From NCBI RefSeq assembly GCF_000321415.2, contig NC_019902.2, positions 3,100,001-3,164,000 of the forward strand: a stretch of 64,000 bases of DNA, given 5' to 3'. The DNA comes from Thioalkalivibrio nitratireducens DSM 14787 (lineage in GTDB: Bacteria > Pseudomonadota > Gammaproteobacteria > Ectothiorhodospirales > Ectothiorhodospiraceae). The notes beneath the pieces were generated by a model that worked only from the letters and a program-made list of their open reading frames with translations, made no database searches and was not told the DNA's origin. Shown here one piece after another: positions 26,448 through 36,673 of this stretch. The translations under genes and the position numbers were made by a program. Every line of letters starts with the position of its first letter. Positions within the stretch are counted from its first letter, which is position 1.

Positions 26448-27257
26448 ATGGATCCAGCGGACGAGGAGGTCGGAGCCAGGTACAGCCTGCGCCAGCGGCT
26501 GTACCTGCATCTGGAACCCACCGCCTGGCCGCGCACGGGCCTGTCGCCGGCCAACCTGGTCATCGCGGTCCTGATCGTGTTCGCGGCGCTGCTGGCCATC
26601 CTCGAGACCGAGGAGACCCTGCGCGCCGATGCCCCGAGGTTCTTCCAGTACGCCGAGTTCCTGATACTGCTGCTCTTCTCGACCGAATACATGGCGCGAC
26701 TGTACGCGGCCGGCGAGGATCCGCGCTATCGCGGGGTCTTGGGCCGTCTGCGCTACATGCGTACCTGGTGGGCGATCGTCGACCTGCTGGCGATTCTTCC
26801 CTCCCTGGTCACGATGGGGGGGCAGAACACCTTTCTGCTGCGTTTGCTGAAGCTCCTCCGACTGTTGCGCCTGTCCCGGCTCGGCCGATTCTCCCGTGCC
26901 TGGAGCGCGATCGCCCAGGCGGTCCAGCTGCGCAGCTTCGAACTGTTGCTGAGTTTCGGGGCCGCCGGCATGCTGCTGATCCTGTCCAGCGCCTGTCTCT
27001 ACCTCGTCGAGGGCGGGGAGCAGCCCGAGGCGTTCGGCAGCATCCCACGCGCCCTCTGGTGGAGCGTCGCGACGCTCACCACTGTCGGCTACGGCGACGT
27101 GACACCGGTTACCGCCCTTGGACGGATTCTCGCAGGCATCACCGCACTGGCCGGAATCGGGCTGATCGCACTGCCCACCGGAGTGCTGGCCTCCGCGTTC
27201 AGCGACGCGCTGCGCCGCCAGGCGGCACACGACCGTAGCGGCCAACGGGAAGAATAA
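26448..27257 (+). CDS. Voltage-gated potassium channel
   Basis: A 269-residue six-helix channel. S4 is a regular arginine ladder (LLRLLKLLRLLRLSRLGRF), and the selectivity filter TTVGYGDV lies between S5 and S6. The subunit should form a tetramer in the inner membrane and pass K+. There is no long cytoplasmic RCK domain, only a short charged tail. The ATG at 26448 follows a GGGGGGA run at good spacing; an ATG at 26433 is the alternative. It follows spoVR by about 80 bases on the same strand and may be read with that stress operon. Confidence 0.92.
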   Translation: MDPADEEVGARYSLRQRLYLHLEPTAWPRTGLSPANLVIAVLIVFAALLAILETEETLRADAPRFFQYAEFLILLLFSTEYMARLYAAGEDPRYRGVLGRLRYMRTWWAIVDLLAILPSLVTMGGQNTFLLRLLKLLRLLRLSRLGRFSRAWSAIAQAVQLRSFELLLSFGAAGMLLILSSACLYLVEGGEQPEAFGSIPRALWWSVATLTTVGYGDVTPVTALGRILAGITALAGIGLIALPTGVLASAFSDALRRQAAHDRSGQREE

Positions 27258-27360
27258 CCGCTGCCGGCGCCGGATACCGCGATACGAGCCCCCGCGACGG
27301 GCCGTTGACCGCCCCGGCCATTGGCAACGAACCCGGGACCGGCATCCGCTTTACCACGGA

Positions 27361-27389
27361 CTAGCAGCCTGTCGGACTTGGGCTGCTAG
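27361..27389. repeat. Hairpin containing CTAGCAGCCTGTCG
   Basis: CTAGCAGCC and GGCTGCTAG form a perfect 9-base stem around an 11-base loop, about 100 bases after the channel gene. The first 14 bases recur at 59286-59299. It may be a mobile-element end or a weak terminator. Confidence 0.45.
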
Positions 27390-27534
27390 GCCCCATTGCC
27401 CTGAGGCGGAAACCACGTTTCAGCGGGCTTCGCCGGCTCCCTGAAACCGGTGCGTCAGGGATCGCCCGCCGCGAATCGGCCGGGCCAATCCGCTATCATC
27501 GGGCCTCTCCCGCGGACACAGGATTCTCAACACG

Positions 27535-27810
27535 ATGCTGGGCACCCCCGGCGCCGCCGGTGCCATCCGCCTGATGCTGCTCGGCTCAGGCGAACTGGGC
27601 AAGGAGGTCGCGATCGAGGCGCAGCGCCTCGGCGACGAAGTCTGGTTCAGCGAGGTGTCCCCGCGCCCACACGATACCGGAATGGTGACCCTGGTCTCGC
27701 AGGATCTCTCGGAGTTCGCACTGCACGTACGCGCGATCCTCCGGCTCCTGATCCCCGGGATCCGACTGCTCGGGCCGTCGGCGTCGGTCGCGCTGCTCAC
27801 CGACGGCGGG
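27535..27810 (+). pseudogene. purT: purT relic with large internal deletion
   Basis: The frame opens like PurT, with [20 protein letters not shown] residues ([20 protein letters not shown], about 13-32). It then jumps within LGDEV to the far C-terminal part of PurT ([16 protein letters not shown], then [13 protein letters not shown]), continues to [14 protein letters not shown] and loses similarity. About 230 residues of the ATP-grasp core are missing, as is the C-terminal tail. The join is in frame and falls where both parental segments encode G-x-EV, suggesting deletion through short homology. PurT makes formylglycinamide ribotide from formate and ATP; this remnant cannot. The 3' end overlaps a convergent hypothetical gene. 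Confidence 0.85.
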
Positions 27811-28621
27811 CGCCGCCGTGGGGGCCGCTGGCACGCACCACGGTGGCATCGACCACGCGCCCCGCGATCTGGCGGCGCAGCCAGCGCCCGGTCTCCGCCC
27901 AGTCGACCGGCGCGGCGGCCAGTGCGGGAAGCAAGAGCAGCAGGTGATCGCCCTCGTCGTTCACCGTGATGCGGTGGCGGGCAGAGGCTGCATCGGACTG
28001 CAGGGTCAGGCGCTCCCACTGGATCACCTCGCCGCGGGCAACCGTGGCGCGCAGAGCGGAGGCGAGTTGCTGAAGATCCGCGACCACGGCCCGGCACAGC
28101 GCTTCCTTGCCGGGCCGGTCCGACAGGTCGCTGAACTCGCAGCGCAGGCCGTCGACCGTGGCCCAGGCAGGGGGCTGGCCCTGCACCAGCGCCCAACTGC
28201 CGGTGACCGACGACCCCGGCGGTGCCCGCAAGGAGGCCGCCCGTTCCGCGGATCCGCACGGGTGGCGGCGGCAGAATTCCATTGCCAGCAGGGGCTCCAC
28301 CAGGACCCAGGCATCCACGCGGGGCCAGGCGACCCAAAGCGGCCGGTCGTCGATCTGCAGCACGATTCGGTCGTACCGGTCCAGGTGCACGTCGACACGC
28401 CGCGCCACATACAACGCCGCCTGCGCGGCCCGCAGTTCCTGGACATACCCCGCCGTGGCCTGCCGCCAGCTCGCCAGCCTACGCTGGGCATCCGGCCCGC
28501 GGCGGCGGTCCTGCAACGCCCGCTCGAGTTCGGCCTCGTAGGCACCGATCAGGGCGTCGACCACCAGCACCGCGAAATCCAGGCGGGCAGCCGGAGTCGC
28601 GTCGGCCAGTCCCCCGACCAC
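27797..28621 (-). CDS. Hypothetical protein, possibly frameshifted at its N-terminus
   Basis: A 274-residue frame with good coding character: [23 protein letters not shown] early on, a middle with [21 protein letters not shown], and helices such as [20 protein letters not shown] do not recognise the family. No ribosome site precedes the GTG at 28621. A second frame from 28715 encodes a signal-like start (VTILLAVALCLAEPAATGS) that would join this protein if one base changed near 28650. So it may be an exported protein with a frameshift, or a shorter cytoplasmic one. Its end overlaps the purT relic. Confidence 0.5.
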   Translation of the reverse strand: MVGGLADATPAARLDFAVLVVDALIGAYEAELERALQDRRRGPDAQRRLASWRQATAGYVQELRAAQAALYVARRVDVHLDRYDRIVLQIDDRPLWVAWPRVDAWVLVEPLLAMEFCRRHPCGSAERAASLRAPPGSSVTGSWALVQGQPPAWATVDGLRCEFSDLSDRPGKEALCRAVVADLQQLASALRATVARGEVIQWERLTLQSDAASARHRITVNDEGDHLLLLLPALAAAPVDWAETGRWLRRQIAGRVVDATVVRASGPHGGARRR

Positions 28622-28851
28622 CGCGCCCAGCGCGCCGGGCTGGGCGCGGTGGTCGCGGCGAGCCCGTCGCAGCCGGTTCGGCCAAGCAGAGCGCGACGGC
28701 CAGCAGGATCGTCACGGCAACGCGTCCGCGGCCCCCACAGCGACCCTGTCGTTACTCGATCCGCATTCCGTTTCTTGGCTGTCCGGCTCAGGGCACCACA
28801 AACCGCGTTGCTCGGATCCCTCCTGAGCTTGGACCGGCGGCCGCCGCACGG

Positions 28852-29088
28852 TCATCGGCCATCCGCCTGCCCGCTCTGCCATCGACCAGACTCCGCCATC
28901 GCATCGACGAAACTTCGCTGGCCCCGCATCAGCGGCGTGCATTGGCGGTACGCGGCGGCTTCCTGGCCCCGGTACAGATCAGCGAGGTACCGATGGACGA
29001 ATAGCTCGGCTGCATGTGATCCGTTCGCCCACCCTGCCGCCACACCCAGGTGCCCGCTCGCGTAGTGGTTCCGTGGCTGCTCATTCAC
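28852..29088 (-). CDS. Small hypothetical protein
   Basis: A 78-residue frame from a GTG at 29088. It includes HAAELFVHRYLADLYRGQEA and MRGQRSFVDAMAESGRW, reading like helices rather than a GC-rich shadow, with codon use like real genes nearby. No family is recognised and no strong ribosome site is seen. It lies upstream of the 27797-28621 gene on the same strand. Confidence 0.4.
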   Translation of the reverse strand: MNEQPRNHYASGHLGVAAGWANGSHAAELFVHRYLADLYRGQEAAAYRQCTPLMRGQRSFVDAMAESGRWQSGQADGR

Positions 29089-29175
29089 GTTTACCGCATC
29101 GGACTTCGGGGCGCTTGAAAGCAACCGGCGCGAGCGCGTAACGTATGTGCATTCGACCGTGAAGAGGCAAACCCG

Positions 29176-29478
29176 ATGCGCGTGATGTACCGACCCCAGC
29201 CCCGCACCGACCAGCGGGCCACGCTCACGATGCTGTTCGCACTCACGGGCCTGGTCCTTACGCTGCAGCATCCCGATGCACTTGAGGCACCCGCCCAACT
29301 CGTGTCCAAACTGGATTTTCCGACTCCCGCGCACGTGATGGAACTGCGTCCGGAGAGCCCGCCGCCGTGGATGGACGGTGACCAGATGATGGCCGACGAG
29401 GCGGAAGACCTCCCGGCGATCGCCACGGTCGGACGCGAAACGCCGCCAGCAGACCTCCGCGAGCGCCCGCAGCGCTGA
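29176..29478 (+). CDS. Small hypothetical protein with N-terminal hydrophobic segment
   Basis: A 100-residue frame. A hydrophobic stretch (ATLTMLFALTGLVLTL, about residues 15-30) is followed by an acidic, proline-rich part with PPPWMDGDQMMADEAED. GAAGAGG lies about ten bases before the ATG. It could be a small membrane-anchored or exported protein. No family is recognised and no partner is evident. Confidence 0.45.
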   Translation: MRVMYRPQPRTDQRATLTMLFALTGLVLTLQHPDALEAPAQLVSKLDFPTPAHVMELRPESPPPWMDGDQMMADEAEDLPAIATVGRETPPADLRERPQR

Positions 29479-29837
29479 CCAGCGGTCTGGGCAACCTTCC
29501 CCGGGCGTGGTCTGCCGGCCCCGATCCTCAGCATCTGCGCGGCGCCCGCAATCGCCCCCCTTTACCGAAATCCCTGGAACCCCGGCAACGGAAGGCACGG
29601 TGCGGCCTGCGTGTCCATCTGCCGATCACGGCCGTACTTCGGGGCAGAAACGCGCGGACCGTCGGGCGACACTGCCCGGCCCACTGATGACGCTGGTCTT
29701 GGTTGCGGACCTACCCCGAGCGTTGGCACAGCGGCGGCTCACCAGGCTCCAGGACTACCGACCTTCAACGCCGCGGTAACCCGGAATGCAGGCCAGACCG
29801 GACGACCGGCACACATGTTGCCGATCGGCACAGGCGA
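29479..29837. other. Intergenic region, no gene seen
   Basis: About 360 bases between small convergent genes; no coding frame, repeat or RNA is apparent. Confidence 0.4.
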
Positions 29838-30068
29838 TCAGTCCAGATCCTCTTCCGTCTCGGGTGCCGAATGCGCGGCCAGATCGCCGCGCAGCGTGTG
29901 ATACCAAACGTTCGGCTCCGTGCGCAGCAGGTGGCCAAGCGTGTGAAGCTCCTGAATGGTCAGGTGGTGCATGACCGCTTCGGTACCATCGTCGAGCTTC
30001 AGATGCACCGCCGCACGACGCGGCTGGTTATGAAAGTTCAGGGAATAATTGTCGACCTTCTTCCACAT
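29838..30068 (-). CDS. Small hypothetical protein
   Basis: A 76-residue protein starting MWKKVDNYSLNFHNQPRRAA, continuing with a regular strand-helix text (VHLKLDDGTEAVMHHLTIQE, LHTLGHLLRTEPNVWYHTLR) and an acidic tail. It reads as a genuine folded small protein; the family is not recognised. The start at 30068 is the best ATG. It follows the UDP-galactopyranose-mutase-like pseudogene on the same strand. Confidence 0.6.
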   Translation of the reverse strand: MWKKVDNYSLNFHNQPRRAAVHLKLDDGTEAVMHHLTIQELHTLGHLLRTEPNVWYHTLRGDLAAHSAPETEEDLD

Positions 30069-30144
30069 ACGCCGGCAGCTCCGTTGTGGGTAGATCACAC
30101 CCGGGTTCGTGATCTACTTCGTATAGCAAGGGTCTGCTGCTTTC

Positions 30145-30685
30145 TCAACATTGCCCTGTGTTACCAACCTGCTTGGGTGCCGGGGAGCCGCAACCAGGCT
30201 CCCCGCCTTTCAGCAAGCGGGCGGCGAGTACCTGGGCGCGTGCGATGGCCTGGTCCATATCCGTAGTATCGGTACTCGCCGAGGCGCCCGCAGATCAGCA
30301 GCCTCGGGTTCTGACAGGCGCGTGCCGAGCATTTCCTGTAATGCCTGGCGTTCGCCTCGTCCGGGCACGGGTACTCGTAGGCATCCGGATCCTCCGGCGT
30401 GAACGGCACCTCCCGGGTCAGCAGCGTGCCACGGACGCGGGCGGCGACGGCGCGGGGCATCAGCGCCAGCCAGGCCTCCTCGCAATTCGCCGGCGTGCCC
30501 GCGAACGCCGGATCCCAGCCGCCTTCGACCAGCCTGCGAATGCAGCTTCGAGCCACCGGCCAGTTCTCGTGGCGCCCGTCGACGAGGAATTTCACCACCA
30601 CCTCCTAGGGCCGGAACCGGGCGAACCGATTCACGAACCGCCAGATCCGCTCGGAGTTCGTACGGAAATAATGTGGACCGCTCAT
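30145..30685 (-). pseudogene. UDP-galactopyranose mutase-like pseudogene
   Basis: On the minus strand from 30685 the frame reads SGPHYFRTNSERIWRFVNRF, like the GPHxFxTNS region of UDP-galactopyranose mutase. It meets an in-frame TAG at FRP-stop-EVV where the family has Y, then continues with VDGRHENWPVARS and CEEAWLALMPRAV. It next jumps to the C-terminal stretch EYPCPDEANARHYRK and LLICGRLGEYRYY. One extra G after TACTAC shifts the last part, which in the right frame reads DMDQAIARAQVLAARLL and ends at 30145. The FAD-binding N-terminus is absent. Four kinds of damage (missing start, nonsense codon, internal deletion, frameshift) mark a dead gene, presumably from a former cell-surface sugar locus. 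Confidence 0.75.
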
Positions 30686-30732
30686 CCATCGCTCCCCCAA
30701 CCCCATCGCCGTCCCATCGGCGACGGCCCGTC

Positions 30733-30761
30733 ATTTACCGATCATCAGATTTTCCTTATAC
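30733..30761 (+). promoter_or_regulatory. Sigma-70-like promoter of the RlpA-like gene
   Basis: TTTACC (30733-30738) and TATACT (30756-30761) are separated by 17 bases, about 60 bases before the ATG at 30824. This is the best -35/-10 pair seen in the window. Confidence 0.5.
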
Positions 30762-30823
30762 TTGACACGAGTCGGTCGCGAGTCTCGGGGCCGGCACTGA
30801 ACCCACAGCGAGGAACGGCGATC

Positions 30824-31219
30824 ATGCGCAGATCCACCCTTGCCGTCGGGGTGCTGGCGCTCGTGCTGCTGGCCGTCCCGCCGGCGACTTCGGCCGACGT
30901 CTCTTCCGGGTATACCGAGGCCGGCATCGCATCGTACTACCACGACCGATTTCAGGGCCGGAAGACCGCCAGTGGCGAACGCTTCGACCAGCGCGAATTC
31001 TCCGCGGCCCACAGGTCACTTCCCTTCGGAACCACCGTGCGCGTCACCCGCAACGATACCGGTCAGAGCATCGTGGTGCGCATCAACGACCGCGGCCCGT
31101 TCCGCAGGGGGCGAATCATCGACCTGTCGCGCGAAGCGGCCAGGGAACTCGGCATGCTCGAGCGCGGACTGGTGCGGGTGACGATCGAGGTGATCAGCCC
31201 GGCCGTGCGCAAAGCCTGA
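30824..31219 (+). CDS. RlpA-like septal ring lytic transglycosylase domain protein
   Basis: A 131-residue exported protein with a signal (about 1-24) and a double-psi beta-barrel domain. Family marks are GIASYYHDRFQGRKTASGER, AAHRSLPFGTTVRVTRN, VVRINDRGPF and RIIDLSREAARELGM. The GRKTASGE, H and DRGPF residues form the active groove in RlpA enzymes that cleave denuded septal glycan. The SPOR domain of full RlpA is absent, and there is no lipobox. The start is supported by GAGGAA eight bases upstream and a promoter at 30733. It converges with the DUF2339 gene. Confidence 0.9.
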   Translation: MRRSTLAVGVLALVLLAVPPATSADVSSGYTEAGIASYYHDRFQGRKTASGERFDQREFSAAHRSLPFGTTVRVTRNDTGQSIVVRINDRGPFRRGRIIDLSREAARELGMLERGLVRVTIEVISPAVRKA

Positions 31220-31314
31220 CCCCGACCTCCCGCACCGGCGCCGCGACGGCGGGCTGCGTTCCCGGCCCCCGGTGTACCCGGGACTCGCCACCGGCCGGTT
31301 CGCAGAAGCGACAT

Positions 31315-34011
31315 TTATCCCCCGTTGGCCGCCGTTGCATACGCCCTGCGGCCAAGATACTGGTGCGCGAAAGCCAGCCCGAGCAGCGACAGCCCCAACC
31401 CCATGAACGACAGCGCGCGCAAGAGGCCGGTCAGGCCGCCCATGTCCACGAAGAAGATCTTCAGGATCACCAGCAGCAGCAGGACCATCCCACCCCGGTA
31501 GAGAACCTGCCGTCCGCCGAGCGTGCCCGCGAGCATCGCGACCACAGCGAGCACGAGCCAGACAACCGAATAGGTGTAGACCTCGCCATCGCGGACCACA
31601 TCGGCGAGAGCGAGGCGCCCGTGCCACAGGTGCCGGATCTCGAGGCTGACGAATACCCACAGCCCCACTCCTGCGACCAGTGCGAAGAACGGGCGCAGGT
31701 CCGGCTCGTAGTAGCGGGTGGCCAGTGCCCAGAGCACGACCGGCAACCCGTAGGCGAGCAGCAGCAGATTGAAGACCGGGGTCGTCGAAATCGCCTCGGC
31801 ACTGGCCGAAATCCACAGCGGGTTCATCGCGGTCAGCAGCATCAGGTAACTCATCACCGCGAGCAGCATCAGGATGCCCGCGGCATTGCGATAAAGCAGG
31901 CGGTACCGGGCATCGACGACGCTGCGCTGGTAATACAGCAGCGCGAGCGCGCACCAGAGGCTGGTGTTCAGCGCCACCTCCAGGAAATCGTAGCGGGGCG
32001 CGAAGACCGCCCCATCGTAGAGCCAGTAGCGCATCCCGGTGTGCAGGAACAGCACCAGCAGGTGCACCGAACCGGCCCGCAACCAGAGCTTCAACCGCTC
32101 GCCATCCACCGGCAGCAAACCCGCAAGCCAGACCAGGACAAGGCTGCCGCCATAGGTCCACAGCGTCCAGTGGCTGCCGGGGGCGTAGTCGAGCAGCCAG
32201 GGATTGAACGTCAACCGCACCAGGATCACGGCCAGCACCAGCTTCACCAGCCAGTGCAGCCGCGCCACCCCGAAGCGCCGGGTCAGCCAGGTCAGCGAGA
32301 GCACCTGCACCGCCAGTGCGAGCGTCAGCGTGGCCTGTTCAAGACTGATCACCGCCGCCAGCGAATAGGCCAGATGGCCCGCGGCAATCTGCCAGAAAGC
32401 GATCGCATCGGTACGGCCCTCGCGCAGGCGTTTTCCGGCAAACCCGCCCAGGGCTGCACCGACGACCAGACTGACCGCACTCAGGAGCCAGTGGGAGATT
32501 GCCTCCGGAACCAGTACATAAGCCAGTGCGACGGCCACCAGCGGCGCCAGAAACGCCAGCGATGCCGCCGCCGTGGAGTCGCGTCGGACCCATAGATGCC
32601 ATGTGCCCGCGGCGCAGAAGAGCGCCCCCAGCAGCGCCAGCGACACCAGCACACGACCCTGCTGGGCCGCATCGATTGCGACGAAGGACCACGGCGGGGG
32701 GTACGGGAACCCGACCAGCAGGCTCCCGATCAGCCCTGCAGCGATCGCGAGCAGTGCCAGCCACGGCAGCGCCCGCAGGGTCTCATTGTAACGGCTGGCG
32801 AACAGCAGCAGTGCCGGGAGCGGCAGCCAGATCAGGGGGCCGAGGCCCCAGTGCGGATCCAGCGCGATGCTGTAGGCCTGGGCCAGCAGCAACAGCAGCA
32901 GGCCGGCGCGCGTGTACCCATGACCCGCCTCGTCCCTGTTCAGCCACACACGCCAGGATCCGCCAGTCGCACCGGCCGCGACCGGGCGGGTCAGCCGGTA
33001 ATTTCCCCAGCGCAGTGCCAGCAGACTCCATGCAACTACCGCCGGGTAGGCACCGAGCCAGGCCTGCGTGTACCCTCCCGCGTGCAGCGCAAACCACCAC
33101 CAGAACAGGGCACCAGCCAGCGTGCCCCACCACAGCCAGTCGCGATAGACGTAGCGCATCAGCACCAGGCCAGCCATGGTCACAATCAGGCTGTAGGCAA
33201 GTACCGGCAGCAGCCGCTCCGCGTCGCCCCCCAGCAGTGCCGGCACGGCAAAGGCACCTACGATACCCAGCATCGCGAGAATCGGGCCATGATGCAGCGC
33301 CAGGGCCATCGTCCCCAGCGACACCAAGGCCAGCAGCGCGAAGATGACGACCGGGGGCCAGAGCTGATACAGGTGCAGTGCCGCGAGCACGGCCGCGTAC
33401 AGCACCAGGCTCGCGCCACCGGCAAGGGCTGCCAGGGCATCGTAATGCCCCACGAGCCGCCGGCGCAGCCACTCGGCGAATGCGTGCAGCCCCAGTCCGG
33501 TGGCGATGCCCAGCAGTACGCGCGCGGTCGGACCCAGATAGCCCTGCTCGATCGAATAGCGCACCAGGAACACCCCGGCCAGGCCGATGCACAGCCCTCC
33601 GAGCCAGACCATCCAGTTCGCGCGGATCCATGTGGCCAGCCGTTCGATCCGGCCCGGATTGCGTCGTGCCGCCGGAGGCATCGGCAAGGCAGTGGATGCG
33701 GCCGTTTCCGCCGCCGCGGATCCGGCCCCTGTCGCCACTGAAGCCGCCGCGGGGATCGACGCCTCGCCGCGGGCGGATGCGTCAGTGGCCCTGCGCGCAT
33801 CCGCGGGCGCCGCATCGGGGATCGGTCCCGCTTCGGGGCCGGCCTCCGCACCCGCATCCTCGGCAGCGCGTTGCCGTCGCAGCTCCGCTTCCAGCCGTTC
33901 CAGCCGCGTGCGCAGCCGCGGCAGTGCCAGGAAGCTGATCCAGCCCAGCACCGCCCCCGCCAACAGCCCCAGGAACATCAGCGTGACCATCAACCCGAGC
34001 AGTGCAGTCAT
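31315..34011 (-). CDS. DUF2339 large multispanning membrane protein
   Basis: An 898-residue protein. After one helix (about 5-30) comes a coiled-coil-like LRTRLERLEAELRRQ stretch and an alanine-rich linker, then more than twenty membrane helices filling the rest. The order and marks such as NWMVWLGGLCIGLAGVFLVRYSIEQG and the final FFVDMGGLTGLLRALSFMGLG match DUF2339. The function of the family is unknown; an envelope transport or signalling role is often guessed. The start at 34011 gives the family N-terminus; the open frame upstream to 34641 runs into the IS110 relic and is spurious. Confidence 0.88.
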   Translation of the reverse strand: MTALLGLMVTLMFLGLLAGAVLGWISFLALPRLRTRLERLEAELRRQRAAEDAGAEAGPEAGPIPDAAPADARRATDASARGEASIPAAASVATGAGSAAAETAASTALPMPPAARRNPGRIERLATWIRANWMVWLGGLCIGLAGVFLVRYSIEQGYLGPTARVLLGIATGLGLHAFAEWLRRRLVGHYDALAALAGGASLVLYAAVLAALHLYQLWPPVVIFALLALVSLGTMALALHHGPILAMLGIVGAFAVPALLGGDAERLLPVLAYSLIVTMAGLVLMRYVYRDWLWWGTLAGALFWWWFALHAGGYTQAWLGAYPAVVAWSLLALRWGNYRLTRPVAAGATGGSWRVWLNRDEAGHGYTRAGLLLLLLAQAYSIALDPHWGLGPLIWLPLPALLLFASRYNETLRALPWLALLAIAAGLIGSLLVGFPYPPPWSFVAIDAAQQGRVLVSLALLGALFCAAGTWHLWVRRDSTAAASLAFLAPLVAVALAYVLVPEAISHWLLSAVSLVVGAALGGFAGKRLREGRTDAIAFWQIAAGHLAYSLAAVISLEQATLTLALAVQVLSLTWLTRRFGVARLHWLVKLVLAVILVRLTFNPWLLDYAPGSHWTLWTYGGSLVLVWLAGLLPVDGERLKLWLRAGSVHLLVLFLHTGMRYWLYDGAVFAPRYDFLEVALNTSLWCALALLYYQRSVVDARYRLLYRNAAGILMLLAVMSYLMLLTAMNPLWISASAEAISTTPVFNLLLLAYGLPVVLWALATRYYEPDLRPFFALVAGVGLWVFVSLEIRHLWHGRLALADVVRDGEVYTYSVVWLVLAVVAMLAGTLGGRQVLYRGGMVLLLLVILKIFFVDMGGLTGLLRALSFMGLGLSLLGLAFAHQYLGRRAYATAANGG

Positions 34012-34060
34012 CCGGACCGTTCCCTGTACCTTTGTGCAAGGATCTGCTGATGTTAGCGTG

Positions 34061-35537
<1,477 letters not shown>

Positions 35538-35640
35538 GTTAGCGTGCGCGGTCAGGCGCCATCAAGAATTATCGCGACCTCAGCCCGACGCGACAGCACG
35601 CCCATTATCTTTCATCATCGGGGTGCCGCGCGCCCGGCGG
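35538..35640 (+). repeat. Degenerate unit of the repeat array
   Basis: Begins GTTAGCGTG and ends with TTTCATCATCGGGGTGCC before CATGACAG, the same edges as the full units, but the central CACGGA palindrome is missing or replaced. Confidence 0.5.
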
Positions 35641-36035
35641 CATGACAGTTAGCGTGAAAATGCAGCCACGGAAGGACACGGAAATCACGGAAGATGAGAC
35701 GGATCCAACCCCTTGTCCGTGTCTTTCCGTGCTTTCCGTGGCTCGTCTTTTCATCTTGCGGGGTGGCCGCTGGCCATGAAAGTTAGCGTGAAAATACAGC
35801 CACGGAAGAACACGGACAACACGGAAAATGACAGGTATTCAATATCTTGCTCAATTTCCGCGTGCTTCCGTGTCCGATTTTCATCCTTCGGGGTGCCTCA
35901 CCCCCGAAGACATGATCGTTAGCGTGAAGATCGAGCCACGGACGAGCACGGAAATCACGGAAGATGAAACGGATCAAACCTTTTTTCCGTGTCTGTCCGT
36001 GCTTTCCGCGGCCGTCACCCGGTGGATGATACCCG
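35641..36035 (+). repeat. Tandem array of three palindromic repeats of about 135 bases
   Basis: Units start at 35641, 35775 and 35911 (periods 134 and 136; the third ends near 36035). Each opens CATGAxxGTTAGCGTGAA, then has a left arm with CCACGGA, CACGGA, CACGGAA, a short spacer, and a right arm with TTCCGTG, TTTCCGTG, CCGTGGC or CCGCGGC. The first two close with TCATCxTxCGGGGTG. The arms pair into a long hairpin. There are no open frames. One dispersed full copy is at 45014-45127 and a half copy at 4485-4545. They look like non-autonomous mobile or REP-like elements. Confidence 0.8.
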
Positions 36036-36409
36036 GCGGCGACGATCAGACGGTCGAGGTACGAATGGCGACTCCCGGGCAGGTTCACCCCGACGTGCAA
36101 CCCGGCCAGCTGCGCCGCTCGGTGATCCGAACTCCAGGGTATGCGGACCCGTCCGCATTGCCTACATCAGGCAGCCAACCCGGCACGCTGTCTGCCACCC
36201 GAGTCTTCGTTTCCACGCCGTTTCCACGCCGCTCACCGGCATCGCCACGCCGCCCGTGGACCATCCAACGGGCGTCCTGCATCGAATCCATGACCGACGG
36301 GCTGCGGACGCGCAAACCAGACATGCGGCGCTGCCGACAAACGTGACGGGTCCGTTTCGCAAAAACCGAGCATCGGAAACGCCATCGCCTGCCTGCGGCA
36401 GGCGCCGGT
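36036..36409. other. Intergenic region, no gene seen
   Basis: About 370 bases after the repeat array; contains a short direct repeat CGTTTCCACGCC (twice, near 36208-36232) but no gene. Confidence 0.4.
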
Positions 36410-36673
36410 TCAGTCGCGTCCGGAACCGGAACCGGGTTCGCGGTCAGCCTGGGCCAGTTGTGACCAGAAGAACTTCTGCATCTGTTCGAGGCCCTGCATC
36501 TGCGCGGGCAGCCAGGTCTTGAACAGCGTCTCGGCGTCCGTTGCCTTCAGGTTGGCCATCATTCGTTCCTGGATCTCCCGCATGACCGCATCCTGCATGG
36601 GCTTCACCTCCGGCAGACCGAGGAATTCGCGGGCTTCTTCGGGGGTGCAGTCCACGTCGATAGTGATCTTCAC
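36410..36673 (-). CDS. DUF6489 family protein
   Basis: An 87-residue cytoplasmic protein. The GTG start at 36673 follows GGAGG at seven bases. The text KITIDVDCTPEEAREFLGLP, KPMQDAVMREIQERMM and LFKTWLPAQMQGLEQMQKFF is typical of DUF6489, a short helical family of unknown function found in alpha- and gammaproteobacteria. The longer open frame to 36817 is not needed. It stands alone beside repeats. Confidence 0.8.
   Translation of the reverse strand: MKITIDVDCTPEEAREFLGLPEVKPMQDAVMREIQERMMANLKATDAETLFKTWLPAQMQGLEQMQKFFWSQLAQADREPGSGSGRD

Noticed and set aside
24789-27245. 818-codon minus-strand frame across spoVR
   Set aside because: Antisense shadow; spoVR and the K+ channel on the plus strand have clear motifs.
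35644-35940. Short ORFs within the repeat units
   Set aside because: They are by-products of the repeat sequence and differ between units; no start signals.
35641-36035. CRISPR array
   Set aside because: Units are too long (about 135 bases), palindromic throughout and directly adjacent with no unique spacers; no cas genes nearby.
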